Of a DNA stretch of 64,000 nt, positions 33,702-42,583 are shown piece after piece. Origin of the DNA: UBA7803 sp036381275 (lineage in GTDB: Bacteria; Pseudomonadota; Gammaproteobacteria; Pseudomonadales; Azotimanducaceae). Location: assembly GCA_036381275.1 (NCBI GenBank), contig DASVDC010000138.1:1-64000 (forward strand), given 5' to 3'. The translations under genes and the position numbers were made by a program. The notes under the pieces were generated by a model. The model saw only the letters and a list, made by a program, of their open reading frames with translations, ran no database searches and was not told the DNA's origin. The first letter of the stretch is position 1. Every line of letters begins with the position of its first letter.

Positions 33702-34889
33702 ATGACTGCCCGGCGGCTGGCGGCGCTGGCGTCGATCCTGCTCGCGGCCATCGAGATCGTCAGCGATTGGAACACGGGAATCGAGCTGAACGTCTCGATC
33801 CTCTACGGCATTCCGGTTGTGCTCGCCGGGGCCGCGCGCAGCCGGCGACTGCTGTGGGGCGTGACCGCGGTGCTCGTCACGGCCACGCTGACGGCCTACG
33901 CGACTCAGGTGCCGGAGGCCGCCTTCCCCTCGGCGGAGCCGTACCTGGTCGACCGGATCATGTCCGTTTCGGCGCTGCTGCTGACCGCCTTGCTGCTCCA
34001 CGCGCTGATGGCCACCGTGGATGCGCTGCACGCGGAGCAGCAATCGCTGCAGCGTCAGAATCGCGAGCTCGACCTGGCCTACCGCGAGCTGTCCCGCTAC
34101 CAGAACGAGATCACCTGCCAGAATCGGGAACTGGAACGTCGCCGTCAGGAAGCCGAAGCGCCGAGCGGGAGCACGTCACACGACCTGTACTCGCCGATCA
34201 ACGCCATCAGCCTGATGGCCGAGGTCATCCGCCGTACCGCTGAAAACCCGGCGCTCGCGTCACAGATTCCGGGGCTCGCCAGCCGTCTGAAGACGAACGC
34301 GCTGTCTCTGGCGGATCTGGTCGCCGACGTCGTCGATATCTCCGCGCTGGACTCCGGCAGGACGTCGCTCCACGAAACCGAATTCTGGCTCGATGCGCTG
34401 CTGCGGGAGCAATGGTCGCGCTTCCTGCCGCTCGCGCTCGCGAAGAACCTGCGTCTCGAGCTGGAGCCTCCCGATCCGGTGCCGTGTCTCAGAACCGATC
34501 GCACCAAACTCGCGCGCATCCTCGGCAACCTGCTCGCCAACGCGATCAAGTACACCGACACGGGGGCGATCACCCTCTGCGGCGGCGTCGCGCCGGATGG
34601 CGCTCTGTTCATCTGTGTCGAGGACACCGGAGCGGGCATCGCGCCCGAGGACCTGAAACGGATCTTCGATGAGTTCGCCCCAAGCTGCGCCGGTACCGAC
34701 GGCCGGCAGGGATGGGGCCTCGGTCTCGCAATCTGCAAACGGCTCGCGGAGATCATCGGCGGCGCCATCGACGTCGAGAGCCGGCCTCGGTCCGGCAGTG
34801 CGTTCACCGTCAAGCTGCCGGCCGACGTCGTGGTGGACTACGCGGCGGGGCCGGATCACGCTTCGCCGCTGACGGCCGCGGAGGGGTAG
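33702..34889 (+). CDS. Membrane sensor histidine kinase
   Basis: 395 residues: three or four N-terminal membrane helices (about 1-105), a coiled coil (about 107-150, repeated QNREL/YRELSRYQNE), then dimerisation and catalytic domains. The phospho-acceptor region reads SHDLYSPINAISLMAEVI (His about 159); the usual Arg-Thr-Pro is replaced by Tyr-Ser-Pro. N box GNLLANAIKYT, G1 VEDTGAGI, F box RIFDEF and G2 GWGLGLAICKRL are all present, so it should bind ATP. No response regulator is adjacent, so it is an orphan kinase. The stimulus is unknown. Confidence 0.87.
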   Translation: MTARRLAALASILLAAIEIVSDWNTGIELNVSILYGIPVVLAGAARSRRLLWGVTAVLVTATLTAYATQVPEAAFPSAEPYLVDRIMSVSALLLTALLLHALMATVDALHAEQQSLQRQNRELDLAYRELSRYQNEITCQNRELERRRQEAEAPSGSTSHDLYSPINAISLMAEVIRRTAENPALASQIPGLASRLKTNALSLADLVADVVDISALDSGRTSLHETEFWLDALLREQWSRFLPLALAKNLRLELEPPDPVPCLRTDRTKLARILGNLLANAIKYTDTGAITLCGGVAPDGALFICVEDTGAGIAPEDLKRIFDEFAPSCAGTDGRQGWGLGLAICKRLAEIIGGAIDVESRPRSGSAFTVKLPADVVVDYAAGPDHASPLTAAEG

Positions 34890-34896
34890 GTCGATC

Positions 34897-35397
34897 TCAA
34901 CCGCCAACGGGCGGGTCGGCGGCGGCCCATTGCAGCAGCGTGAAAGGCGGCTCGGACTCGCGATGATGCTCGAACACGCCCCGCACCGGAGCGCCGATCC
35001 GCACCGGCTGCTCCGGGTCGCCGAGCAGGTTGCCGATCAGCCGCACGCGGTCCGCGGCCGGGATCTCCACGAGCACGATCAGGTACGGGCCGTGCTCCTG
35101 CAGCGCCCGATGTACCGGGTGCCAGACCCGCTCGTAGCTGTAGATGCGCCCTTCCGGCGCCACCTCTTCGAAGGCGACGTCGAAGCTGTGGCAGCGGTGG
35201 CAGAGCCACTCCGGGCCCCACTGCCAGCCGCCGCACGCGCGGCAGCGCTGCAGCAGCAGCCGCTCTTCCCGAAGCCCCTGCCAGAACGGCGCATCGAGGC
35301 CGTCCCGCGCCGGCCGCGGCGCCGGCAAGCCGGGCGGCAGGTACGCGCCATCGCCGCCGCCGTAGGAGCGGTCTCCAGACCGCGATCCGCCGCTCAC
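34897..35397 (-). CDS. DUF35 OB-fold/zinc-ribbon acyl-CoA-binding protein
   Basis: 166-residue protein with a rubredoxin-like zinc ribbon (CRACGG ... CHRC, about residues 50-67) and a C-terminal OB fold (from about 75): the DUF35/ChsH2 type. Such proteins form obligate partners of thiolase-like enzymes, as in Ltp2-ChsH2 of steroid side-chain degradation. The start is GTG at 35397, overlapping the thiolase stop (GTGA), so the two are translated together. Residues 3-13 (GSRSGDRSYGG) are encoded by a type-2 REP copy, making an extra N-terminal tail. Confidence 0.85.
   Translation of the reverse strand: MSGGSRSGDRSYGGGDGAYLPPGLPAPRPARDGLDAPFWQGLREERLLLQRCRACGGWQWGPEWLCHRCHSFDVAFEEVAPEGRIYSYERVWHPVHRALQEHGPYLIVLVEIPAADRVRLIGNLLGDPEQPVRIGAPVRGVFEHHRESEPPFTLLQWAAADPPVGG
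35363..35387. repeat. Type-2 REP head inside DUF35 gene
   Basis: TAGGAGCGGTCTCCAGACCG then CGATCC: the type-2 core GCGGTCTCCAGACCGC. It is read in frame on the minus strand as the start of the DUF35 protein. Confidence 0.85.
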
Positions 35398-36572
35398 AGC
35401 GTGGCCTCCGACCCGAACACGCACGCGCTCACCGGCGTCACCATCGGCCCCGCGATCATCAGCGACACGTCCGCGGCGACCGGATTGGGCGAAGTGCCGC
35501 GGATCTGCCGGATCGCCTCGATCACCAGCCCGAGCCCGTGCATGTAGCACTCTGCGAGATTGCCGCCGCTGGTGTTGAGCGGCAGCCGCCCGTCCGGCGC
35601 GAGCAGATTCTCGACGGTGAAGAATTCGTTCGCTTCCGCCGGCCGGCAGAAGCCGTGCTCCACCAGCGCCATCAGCACGCCGCCGGTGAAGTTCTCGTAG
35701 GCCTGCACCACGTCGACGTCGGCGGGTCCGATCCGCGCCATCGCATAGAGGCGCTCCGCGACCGGGCCGAAGTGCGCCGAGCCGTAGTCAGGCGTGTTGT
35801 GCACCGGCGCGGCCGCGCGATACGGGCCGCCGCTCGCCGCGCCGAGCAGGTAACACGGCTTGTGCGGCAGATCCTTCGCGCGCTCGGCGGCGACCAGGAT
35901 CACCGCCGCCGCGCCGTCGTTCTCCTGGCAGCAGTCGTAGAGGCGGAACGGCTCGACGATCCAGCGCGACGCGTCGTACTGCTCGGCGGTGAGCGGCCGG
36001 CCGTGCATGATCGCCGCGGGATTGTTCTGCGCGTGGTGGTACGACGCCATCGCGATGGCGCGCAGCGCCGAGCGTTCGACGCCGTGCTCGTGCATGAAAC
36101 GCATCGCCTTCGCGGCGAACATCTGCGCGGCCGACATCATTCCGTACGGCACCGTATGCGCCGGTTCGCCCGCGACCGCCGGTACTTCCGCGCCGCGGCC
36201 GAAACGCCCGAACTGCCCCTGCGCGAGCCCGCGGTACGCGACCACGCAATCGGCGAGGCCGACGGCGATCGCGGCGGCCGCGTTCTGGATCGCGGCGGCC
36301 GTGCCGCCTCCGCCGCCGCCCCAGACCCTGTTCGAGTAGCGCAGCTCCCGGCAGCCGAGCGCCGCCGCGAGGCGCGGGCCGTCGTTGCGGTCGTTGCTGT
36401 ACGAAGAGAAGCCGTCGATCGTGCGCGGGTCGATCCCGGCGTCGGCGCAGGCGTTCAGGATCGCGTCGAGCGTCAGGCGCGCCTCCGGGTGCGGCGACTG
36501 GCCGTGCCGGTAATAGGGGGTCTGGCCGATCCCGGCGATCGCGACCCGGCCGCGCAGCGTCCGCTCCGTCAT
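35394..36572 (-). CDS. Thiolase-like (SCP2/Ltp) protein lacking the N-terminal Cys
   Basis: 392-residue thiolase-superfamily protein. At the place of the acylated cysteine in true thiolases it reads VWGGGGGGTAAAIQNA, with no Cys. Conserved Ltp-type segments are DIDGFSSY-like TIDGFSSYSND, VVQAYENFTGG and LPLNTSGGNLAECYMHG. Cys-less Ltp proteins paired with a DUF35 subunit act as aldolases on acyl-CoA (Ltp2-ChsH2), so a retro-aldol role in side-chain or lipid breakdown is plausible here. The start is ATG at 36572; an ATG three codons earlier is possible. Divergent from the LuxR gene. Confidence 0.85.
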   Translation of the reverse strand: MTERTLRGRVAIAGIGQTPYYRHGQSPHPEARLTLDAILNACADAGIDPRTIDGFSSYSNDRNDGPRLAAALGCRELRYSNRVWGGGGGGTAAAIQNAAAAIAVGLADCVVAYRGLAQGQFGRFGRGAEVPAVAGEPAHTVPYGMMSAAQMFAAKAMRFMHEHGVERSALRAIAMASYHHAQNNPAAIMHGRPLTAEQYDASRWIVEPFRLYDCCQENDGAAAVILVAAERAKDLPHKPCYLLGAASGGPYRAAAPVHNTPDYGSAHFGPVAERLYAMARIGPADVDVVQAYENFTGGVLMALVEHGFCRPAEANEFFTVENLLAPDGRLPLNTSGGNLAECYMHGLGLVIEAIRQIRGTSPNPVAADVSLMIAGPMVTPVSACVFGSEATL

Positions 36573-36666
36573 GCCGGCCATTCTGCAAACCCCTGCAGGC
36601 ATTCTGCAAGCGAGCTACCATGCGGCGCACTCCGGCGTGACCGCCAGCGTATGGGACGGCACGACG

Positions 36667-38295
36667 ATGAACCGCAAAGACGAGCCGCTGCAGCGGGGCC
36701 GCGACGCCTACCGACGCGGAGCCTGGCGTGAAGCGTACGAGGCGCTGCTCGCGGCGGACCAGGCTGCCGTCCTCGCGTCCGAAGACCTGGAACGCCTGGC
36801 GACCGCCGCTTACCTGGTCGGTCTCGATGCCGAGTTCCTGCGCTGCATGGAGCGGCTGCACACGGACCACGTGCAGGCGAACGACCCGCAGCGGGCCGCT
36901 CGCTACGCATTCTGGCTGGCGCTGGGGTTCCTGTTTCGCGGCGAGCCGGCGCAGGCCAATGCCTGGATGGCCCGCGGTCAGCGCTACGTTCAGGACACCG
37001 ACTGTGCCGAGCGAGGCTATCTGCTGGTCCCCGCCGCCGAGCAGATGCTGCGTGCCGGCGACACGGCCGGCGCAGAAGCCGCGGCGACGAACGCGATGGC
37101 CATCGGTGAGCAATGTGCGGACACCGATCTCACCGCCATCGCGCGCCATCTGCTCGGCCGGATCCACATCCACCTCGGCCGCGTGCAGTCCGGCCTGACG
37201 CTGCTCGACGAGACCATGCTCGCCGCCGTGGCCGGGGAGCTGTCACCCATCGTGACGGGCCTGATGTACTGCAGCGTGATCGAAGCCTGCCGGGACATCC
37301 ACGAGTTCGGCCGATCACGGGAATGGACCCTCGCCCTCGCCCGCTGGTGCGAGGCGCAGTCGGAGATGGTGGCGTTCACCGACGCGTGTCTGATCCACCG
37401 AGCCGAGATCCTCGCGCTCCAGGGCGCGTGGGACGAAGCTTTCGCCGACGCGCAGCGCGCCTGTGAGCGCGCTGAGGCCTCCGGCCGTCCCCCGCCCGGC
37501 CCGGCCCTGTACCAGATCGGCGAGATTCACCGCCTGCGCGGTGAGGACGCCCCGGCGGAGGCGGCATTCCGCCAGGCGAGCCGGCTGGGACACGAGCCGC
37601 AACCGGGACTCGCGCTGCTGCGCCTCGCTCAGGGTCGCGTAGCGGCGGCGTCCGCAGCGGCCCAGCGCCTCATGACGGCGACCAGGGACCGGATCGCGCG
37701 CTCCCGGCTGCTCCCGGCGTACATCGAGATCATGCTGGAGGCCGGCGAACGCGAGCGGGCACGTCCGGCCTGCGAGGAGCTCGCGCGGCTGGCCGAGACG
37801 TTCGCCACCGACGTGCTCCGGGCGTGGGCCGCGCAGGCGCGCGGCGCACTGGCGCTGCACGACGGCGACGCGGGCGCCGCGCTGGATGCGCTGCGTCAGG
37901 CCTACGCGCTGTGGCGCAGGATCGAGGCGCCCTATGAGGCAGCGCGGGTACGCGTGCTGATCGGCCGGGCATGCATCCAGTTCGGCGACGCCGAAGCCGG
38001 AGCCCTCGAGTTCGACGCAGCGCGCTCGGAATTCGTCGCGCTCGGTGCGCGCGCGGACGTTGCCCGCTTGGACGAGCTTCGTTCGCGATCCCCGTCGGCC
38101 GCGACGCCGCTCACCGCGCGCGAGCTGGAAGTCCTCCGCCTCATCGCGGCCGGGCACACGAACAAGCGCATTGCGAACACGCTGGGCGTGAGCGAGCGAA
38201 CCGTGGACCGGCATGTCAGCAACATCCTCGTGAAGCTCGACGTCCCATCGCGATCCGCGGCCACCGCCTACGGATACGCGCACCGCCTGCTCTGA
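36667..38295 (+). CDS. LuxR-family regulator with TPR-like repeats
   Basis: 542 residues: an alpha-helical repeat region (about 1-470) of tetratricopeptide type, and a C-terminal LuxR helix-turn-helix (about 478-540) with LTARELEVLRLIAAGHTNKR and IANTLGVSERTVDRHVSNIL. No N-terminal ATPase domain is visible, so it is not a full MalT/LAL protein. It probably activates nearby genes; the hydrolase and PAP2/haloperoxidase genes follow on the same strand. The ATG at 36667 starts a clear TPR region; frame upstream overlaps the thiolase promoter. Confidence 0.85.
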   Translation: MNRKDEPLQRGRDAYRRGAWREAYEALLAADQAAVLASEDLERLATAAYLVGLDAEFLRCMERLHTDHVQANDPQRAARYAFWLALGFLFRGEPAQANAWMARGQRYVQDTDCAERGYLLVPAAEQMLRAGDTAGAEAAATNAMAIGEQCADTDLTAIARHLLGRIHIHLGRVQSGLTLLDETMLAAVAGELSPIVTGLMYCSVIEACRDIHEFGRSREWTLALARWCEAQSEMVAFTDACLIHRAEILALQGAWDEAFADAQRACERAEASGRPPPGPALYQIGEIHRLRGEDAPAEAAFRQASRLGHEPQPGLALLRLAQGRVAAASAAAQRLMTATRDRIARSRLLPAYIEIMLEAGERERARPACEELARLAETFATDVLRAWAAQARGALALHDGDAGAALDALRQAYALWRRIEAPYEAARVRVLIGRACIQFGDAEAGALEFDAARSEFVALGARADVARLDELRSRSPSAATPLTARELEVLRLIAAGHTNKRIANTLGVSERTVDRHVSNILVKLDVPSRSAATAYGYAHRLL

Positions 38296-38413
38296 CCCAC
38301 CCGGCTGACGGAAATCACCCACGCCCCCTTCGCGGTCGTTGGGTGGTTTCGCCGATGTCCGCTCGTGCCGTCGATGTCACGTTGCTCCCGGGCAATCGAC
38401 GGACAGAACCGAC

Positions 38414-39298
38414 ATGGACACTCATCAACGGATCCGCCGCGATCTGCTGGCAGCGCTGCCGGTGACGGAACGTCGGATATCGCTCGGCGGCATCGACACC
38501 GCGGTGCTGGAAGGCGGCAGAGGAGAACCGGTGGTGCTGCTGCACGGGCCCGGCGCGTACGCGGCGCAATGGACCGACGTGATCCCGGACCTCGCAACCA
38601 CCCATCGCGTCGTCGCGCCCGATCTGCCGGGCCACGGCGCTTCGGCTGCCTTCGCCGGCGCCGCCGACCTCGACACCCTCGCGGCCTGGCTGGACGAGCT
38701 CGTCCGCTGCACCTGCGCGACGCCGCCGATCCTGGTCGGCCATACGCTCGGCGGTGCCATTGCGGCGCATTTCGCCGGCACGTGCGACCTTCCGCTCGCC
38801 GCGCTGGTGCTGATCGACAGCCTGGGCCTCGCGCCGTTTCGTCCCGATCCGGCGTTCGCCACGGCGCTGCAGGCGTTTCTGGACGATCCGTCCCCGGCCA
38901 CACACCACGGCCTCTGGAGCCGGTGCCTGTTCGATCTGCCGACCGTGCAGCAGCGCCTGGGCGCCCGGTGGGACCTGATCGAGGCGTACAACCTGGCGAC
39001 GATGCGCCCGCCCGCCAGGATCGAAGCGCTGGTCTCGATGATGGAACGGATCGCCGTTCCGGCGCTGCCCGAGGCCACCCTGAAGGCGATCAGCGTCCCG
39101 ACGACGCTGATCTGGGGCCGTCACGACCTCGCGACTCCGTTGTCCGTCGCGGAAGAAGCGAGCCGCCGCTACGGCTGGGCGCTGGAGGTGATCGACGGCG
39201 CGGCCGACGATCCCGCGCTCGATCAGCCGCAAGCCTTCCTGACCGCATTGCGCCGGTTGTTGGATGCCGTCGACGGACGCAGGAGGGCACAGCCGTGA
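38414..39298 (+). CDS. Alpha/beta hydrolase fold protein with degenerate catalytic residues
   Basis: 294-residue alpha/beta hydrolase: oxyanion region VVLLHGPGAYAAQW, DLPGHGAS and the nucleophile elbow LVGHTLGGAIAAH, where Thr stands in the place of Ser. The acid residue is in WGRHDLATPL. At the usual final His position the sequence reads DGAADDPALDQP where GAGHxPxxEqP is expected, so the catalytic His is also missing. Either the chemistry differs or the protein is a non-catalytic relative. The ATG is at 38414. Its stop overlaps the GTG start of the PAP2 gene, so they are co-translated. Confidence 0.8.
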   Translation: MDTHQRIRRDLLAALPVTERRISLGGIDTAVLEGGRGEPVVLLHGPGAYAAQWTDVIPDLATTHRVVAPDLPGHGASAAFAGAADLDTLAAWLDELVRCTCATPPILVGHTLGGAIAAHFAGTCDLPLAALVLIDSLGLAPFRPDPAFATALQAFLDDPSPATHHGLWSRCLFDLPTVQQRLGARWDLIEAYNLATMRPPARIEALVSMMERIAVPALPEATLKAISVPTTLIWGRHDLATPLSVAEEASRRYGWALEVIDGAADDPALDQPQAFLTALRRLLDAVDGRRRAQP

Positions 39299-40551
39299 AG
39301 CTTCTAACGGTCATACTCTGCGGGCTGCTCGCCTGGACCCCTGCGGTCACCGACGCGGACGTCGTCGCGGACTGGAACGGAATCATGCTGACGCTGATCG
39401 GCGACCAGCCGCCGCCGTATCAGAATCGGTACGCGGCGATCACCCAGCTCGCGGTGTTCGAGGCCGTCAACGCCGTGACCGGCGACTACGAACCCTACCT
39501 CGGCACGATCACGCCCGCGCCGGGCGCATCGGCGAGGGCGGCTGCCGCCAGCGCCGCGCACGGCGTGCTGCGGCACTACTTCCCCGATCACGCCGATCGG
39601 CTCGACGCATCCCTCGCGGAATCGCTGGGCGGCATTCCGGACGGCCCGGCCCGGGACGGCGGCATCGCCGTCGGAGAAGCCGCCGCGGCCGCGATGATCC
39701 GGGCACGCGCCGACGACGGCTCGGAGCCGCCCGAAGAGCACCTGCCCGACAGCGACGCGCCGGGCGTCTGGCAGCTCACACCGGACTGTCCTGCGAGCGG
39801 CGGCCTGTTCGCGCACTGGCCGCACGTGCGGCCGTTCGCGCTACGCAGCGGCGACCAATTCCGCTCGGACCCGCCGCCGAAGCTCACGAGCGGCGCGTAC
39901 ACGTGGGCCTATCGGGAAGTGAAGGCAGTGGGAGCCCGGGAGAGCCGGGAGCGCTCGCAGAACCGGACCGACGTGGTCAGGATGTACGCGCTGCTGAGCG
40001 ACGCCGTGCTCTGGAACCCGATCGCCGTCGAGATCGCCGCGGCCCGCCGCAGCTCGCTCGCGGATACCGCGCGGACGCTGGCACTGCTCAACATGGCGCT
40101 GAGCGACGGCGGCGTCGCCGTGCTCGATACGAAGTACCACTACGACTTCTGGCGCCCGGAGACGGCCATCGTCAATGCACACGCCGACGGCAACCGCAAG
40201 ACCCACCCCGACCCGTCCTTCGAGCCGTTCATCCCGGCGCCGTGCTTTCCAAGCTACCCGTCCGGCCATGCAACCACCAGTTATGCGGCCCGCGCGGTGC
40301 TCGAGCGCAGCTTCGGACGCGGACGGCATCGCGTCACCGTGACGAGTCCCGCGTTGCCGGGCGTCGTGCTGAAGTACACGCGGCTGCGCCAGATCACCGC
40401 CGACATCGACGATGCCCGGGTCTACGGCGGAATCCACTTCCGCTTCGATCAGCAGGAAGGAGCGCGCCAGGGAACCGCGATCGGCGCGTTCATCGCCGAG
40501 CACAGTCTCCGGCGAAAGCCGGCGCCGCCCTGCGACGGCGCGCAACGGTGA
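39295..40551 (+). CDS. Exported vanadium haloperoxidase/PAP2-superfamily protein
   Basis: 418-residue secreted or periplasmic protein. The signal peptide (KLLTVILCGLLAWTPAVTDA) is followed by DWNGIMLTLIGDQPPPYQNR, typical of bacterial vanadium-dependent haloperoxidase homologues. Vanadate/phosphate-binding motifs are KYHYDFWRPETAI (Lys and Arg-Pro), PSYPSGHATTSY, and ARVYGGIHFRFDQQEG (Arg, His, Asp). It could be a haloperoxidase or an acid phosphatase; sequence alone does not separate them. The GTG start overlaps the hydrolase stop and has AGGAGG about 7 bp upstream. Confidence 0.85.
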   Translation: MKLLTVILCGLLAWTPAVTDADVVADWNGIMLTLIGDQPPPYQNRYAAITQLAVFEAVNAVTGDYEPYLGTITPAPGASARAAAASAAHGVLRHYFPDHADRLDASLAESLGGIPDGPARDGGIAVGEAAAAAMIRARADDGSEPPEEHLPDSDAPGVWQLTPDCPASGGLFAHWPHVRPFALRSGDQFRSDPPPKLTSGAYTWAYREVKAVGARESRERSQNRTDVVRMYALLSDAVLWNPIAVEIAAARRSSLADTARTLALLNMALSDGGVAVLDTKYHYDFWRPETAIVNAHADGNRKTHPDPSFEPFIPAPCFPSYPSGHATTSYAARAVLERSFGRGRHRVTVTSPALPGVVLKYTRLRQITADIDDARVYGGIHFRFDQQEGARQGTAIGAFIAEHSLRRKPAPPCDGAQR

Positions 40552-40554
40552 CGG

Positions 40555-41802
40555 TCAGCGCGGCGTGATCGCGTCCGCGGTCGCCGCCGCGTCCGCCTGC
40601 CGGCGGTAGCGCCCGGGGATCGCGAAGCGGAAGATGCGCGCGGCGTTCAGCCCGAGGATCTTCGCCCGCTCGCCGTCCTCGAGCCCGCCCATCGTGCGCT
40701 CGATCGCCTCGGCCGAGTGCGGCCAGCTCCCCTCGTGGTGCGGGTAGTCGTTCGCCCAGACGAAGTTGTCGACCAGCCCGTGCTCCCGCGCGAGATCGAG
40801 CCCCGCCTTGTCCTCCTGGAACGTCGCGAAGCCGTTGGTCTTGAAGTACTCGCTCGGCAGGCGGTCGAGCTTCGGCCGCACCCACATGTGGTGCTTGCGG
40901 TACGCCTCGTCCATCGCGCCGAGCGCCCATGGCACCCAGCCGATCCCCGCTTCCACCGTACCGAACACGATCTTCGGGAAGCGCTCGATCACGCCGGACG
41001 CGCACAGGTTGGCGATCGGCTCCATCGTCGGCGCGAGGCTGTGCACCGCGTAGTTGATCACCGCGCCGCCGTTGCCGCGCGAGGTGCGCGGATCGCGGCC
41101 GGTGGAGACGTGGAACGTGATCGGCAGGTCGACGTCCTGGATGCACGCCCACAGCGGATCGAACTCCGGCAGGTTGTAGTTCAGCGCCTCGTGATCCGGC
41201 GGCCCCCAGACCGGCTTGCACGGCAGCGCGAGGCCGCGGAAGCCGAGCTTCGCGCAGCGCTGGATCTCGGCGATGGCGCCGCCGAGGTCCGCCGGCGCGA
41301 TGCACGCCATCGGCGAGAGCCGGTCGTTGTACGGACCGAACACCTCCCACGCCCAATCGTTGTAGACGCGGCACATCGCCTGGCTGAACTCGGCGTCCGG
41401 CGTCGCCCAGATCGTCAGCCCCTTGTTCGGGAACAGGATCTCGCAGTCGACGCCGTCCGCGGCGAGATCGGCGATACGCTCCTCCGGCGTGCGCCCCGAC
41501 TGGTTGCGCAGCGCATCCTCGCCTTCGAACGGGATGTTGCGGATCCTGAGCGGCCGGAAGCCCTCGGTCTTCTGGTACTGCTTGCCCTGGGCGTCCACGA
41601 CGACGCCGGGCAAGCGATCGCGGTAGCGGGAGTCGATGCGCGTGCGCCAGAGGTCCGACGGCTCCTGCACGTGGCCGTCGGCGGAAACCATGAAGTACTT
41701 GTTCGGGTCGTCGGCTCGGGCGGTGCGCGGCCAGTCTTGCGCGCCGGGGCTGTCGAGCCGCCAGGCGTTGTTCGGATCGGGTGCGGGAATCGGGGTAGCC
41801 AT
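40555..41802 (-). CDS. Amidohydrolase_2-family metal-dependent hydrolase/decarboxylase
   Basis: 415-residue TIM-barrel amidohydrolase of the ACMSD/gamma-resorcylate-decarboxylase-like group. Visible landmarks are SADGHVQEPSDLW, where the usual N-terminal HxH is reduced to DGH, LGFRGLALPCKPVWG, ITFHVSTGRDPR with the barrel His, and WANDYPHHEGSWPHS with the late Asp and His cluster. Such proteins decarboxylate or hydrolyse aromatic and heterocyclic acids; the substrate is unknown. The ATG at 41802 follows a GAGGAGG site. Convergent with the PAP2 gene and followed upstream by the repeat island. Confidence 0.88.
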   Translation of the reverse strand: MATPIPAPDPNNAWRLDSPGAQDWPRTARADDPNKYFMVSADGHVQEPSDLWRTRIDSRYRDRLPGVVVDAQGKQYQKTEGFRPLRIRNIPFEGEDALRNQSGRTPEERIADLAADGVDCEILFPNKGLTIWATPDAEFSQAMCRVYNDWAWEVFGPYNDRLSPMACIAPADLGGAIAEIQRCAKLGFRGLALPCKPVWGPPDHEALNYNLPEFDPLWACIQDVDLPITFHVSTGRDPRTSRGNGGAVINYAVHSLAPTMEPIANLCASGVIERFPKIVFGTVEAGIGWVPWALGAMDEAYRKHHMWVRPKLDRLPSEYFKTNGFATFQEDKAGLDLAREHGLVDNFVWANDYPHHEGSWPHSAEAIERTMGGLEDGERAKILGLNAARIFRFAIPGRYRRQADAAATADAITPR

Positions 41803-41887
41803 GGCCTCCTCCTCACCGACGAAGGCTTTCGAGACTACCCCCGCATCCCCGGAGCGGCAACCGCAGAGGGACTGCATGCAGAGGAAC

Positions 41888-41958
41888 TGTGGGAGCGGCC
41901 TCCGGCGGTACGAAGCGGCCACATCGGTAAGCGGGGCCGTTCACCGGGATACACCTGG
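41888..41958. mobile_element. REP half joined to mobile-element end (left end, locus B)
   Basis: CTGTGGGAGCGGCCTCCGGC is followed directly by GGTACGAAGCGGCCACATCG, then a second related motif ending ACACCTGG at 41958. It is the inverted partner of 43313-43368. The junction base in the REP is the same as at 13170. Confidence 0.65.
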
Positions 41959-42583
41959 GGCATCGCAGGAGGAGATACCGATGCCGTGGACAGAGACCGG
42001 TCACCTGGCGAAAGCCTGACTCGAGGACGGGCGGCACCAGCGCTCTATATCCAGGTAGCAAAGGAAACCGCGCGGCGGCGTGCTCGGCTTGCGGTGAATC
42101 GGCGCGTACTCCCAGGAGTGCGGTCCGCATCATCGCCCGAATCAAAGCCTGGGCGCGAATCGAAGCCTGGGAACGGGTGTCGACTCGACCGCAGCGCCGG
42201 CATGCGGGCGGCGCTGCACGTGAGTGATCTCGCAAGGCACATCCGCCTCGGCTCCATCGGGACGGGACATGGCCCGAATCGAGTCGAGAAGGCCCGGCGC
42301 GATCGCGGTCCGGCGCTGTACCTCGACCGCCGCTTTGAGTCGGGCGATGTCGTGAATTTTGATTCGGGCGATGTGCGCGATTCGATCCAGACGAGGTGGC
42401 GATTTGATTCGGGCCATGCTGCGTTCCCAGGGGAGCGGCGTCCGCGGGGACCGGTCGGAACGGTACGAATGGTCGGGCGAGCTGTAGCGCCGCGCGCGGC
42501 TGCACGAGGACGTCAGCGACTTCTCACGGCACCTTCAGCCATCGCCGGCATCGCCGCAACCAACAGCGCCCTAATCTGGGCGC
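41959..42583. repeat. Gene-free region with dispersed repeat, copy B
   Basis: About 620 bp with no credible gene. 42062-42420 is a diverged inverted copy of 13317-13586; the longest match begins AGGAAACCGCGCGGCGGCG. GATTCGGGC(G/C)ATG motifs occur at 42131-42143 and 42268-42280 (complement), 42337-42349 (one change), 42361-42373 and 42406-42418. 42421-42480 has a further degenerate REP/GGTACGAA-like stretch. The rest shows nothing I recognise. Confidence 0.65.

Noticed and set aside
42045..42417. Small minus-strand frames within repeat copy B
   Set aside because: Same reason as for copy A: short, Arg-rich and not conserved as protein between the two repeat copies.
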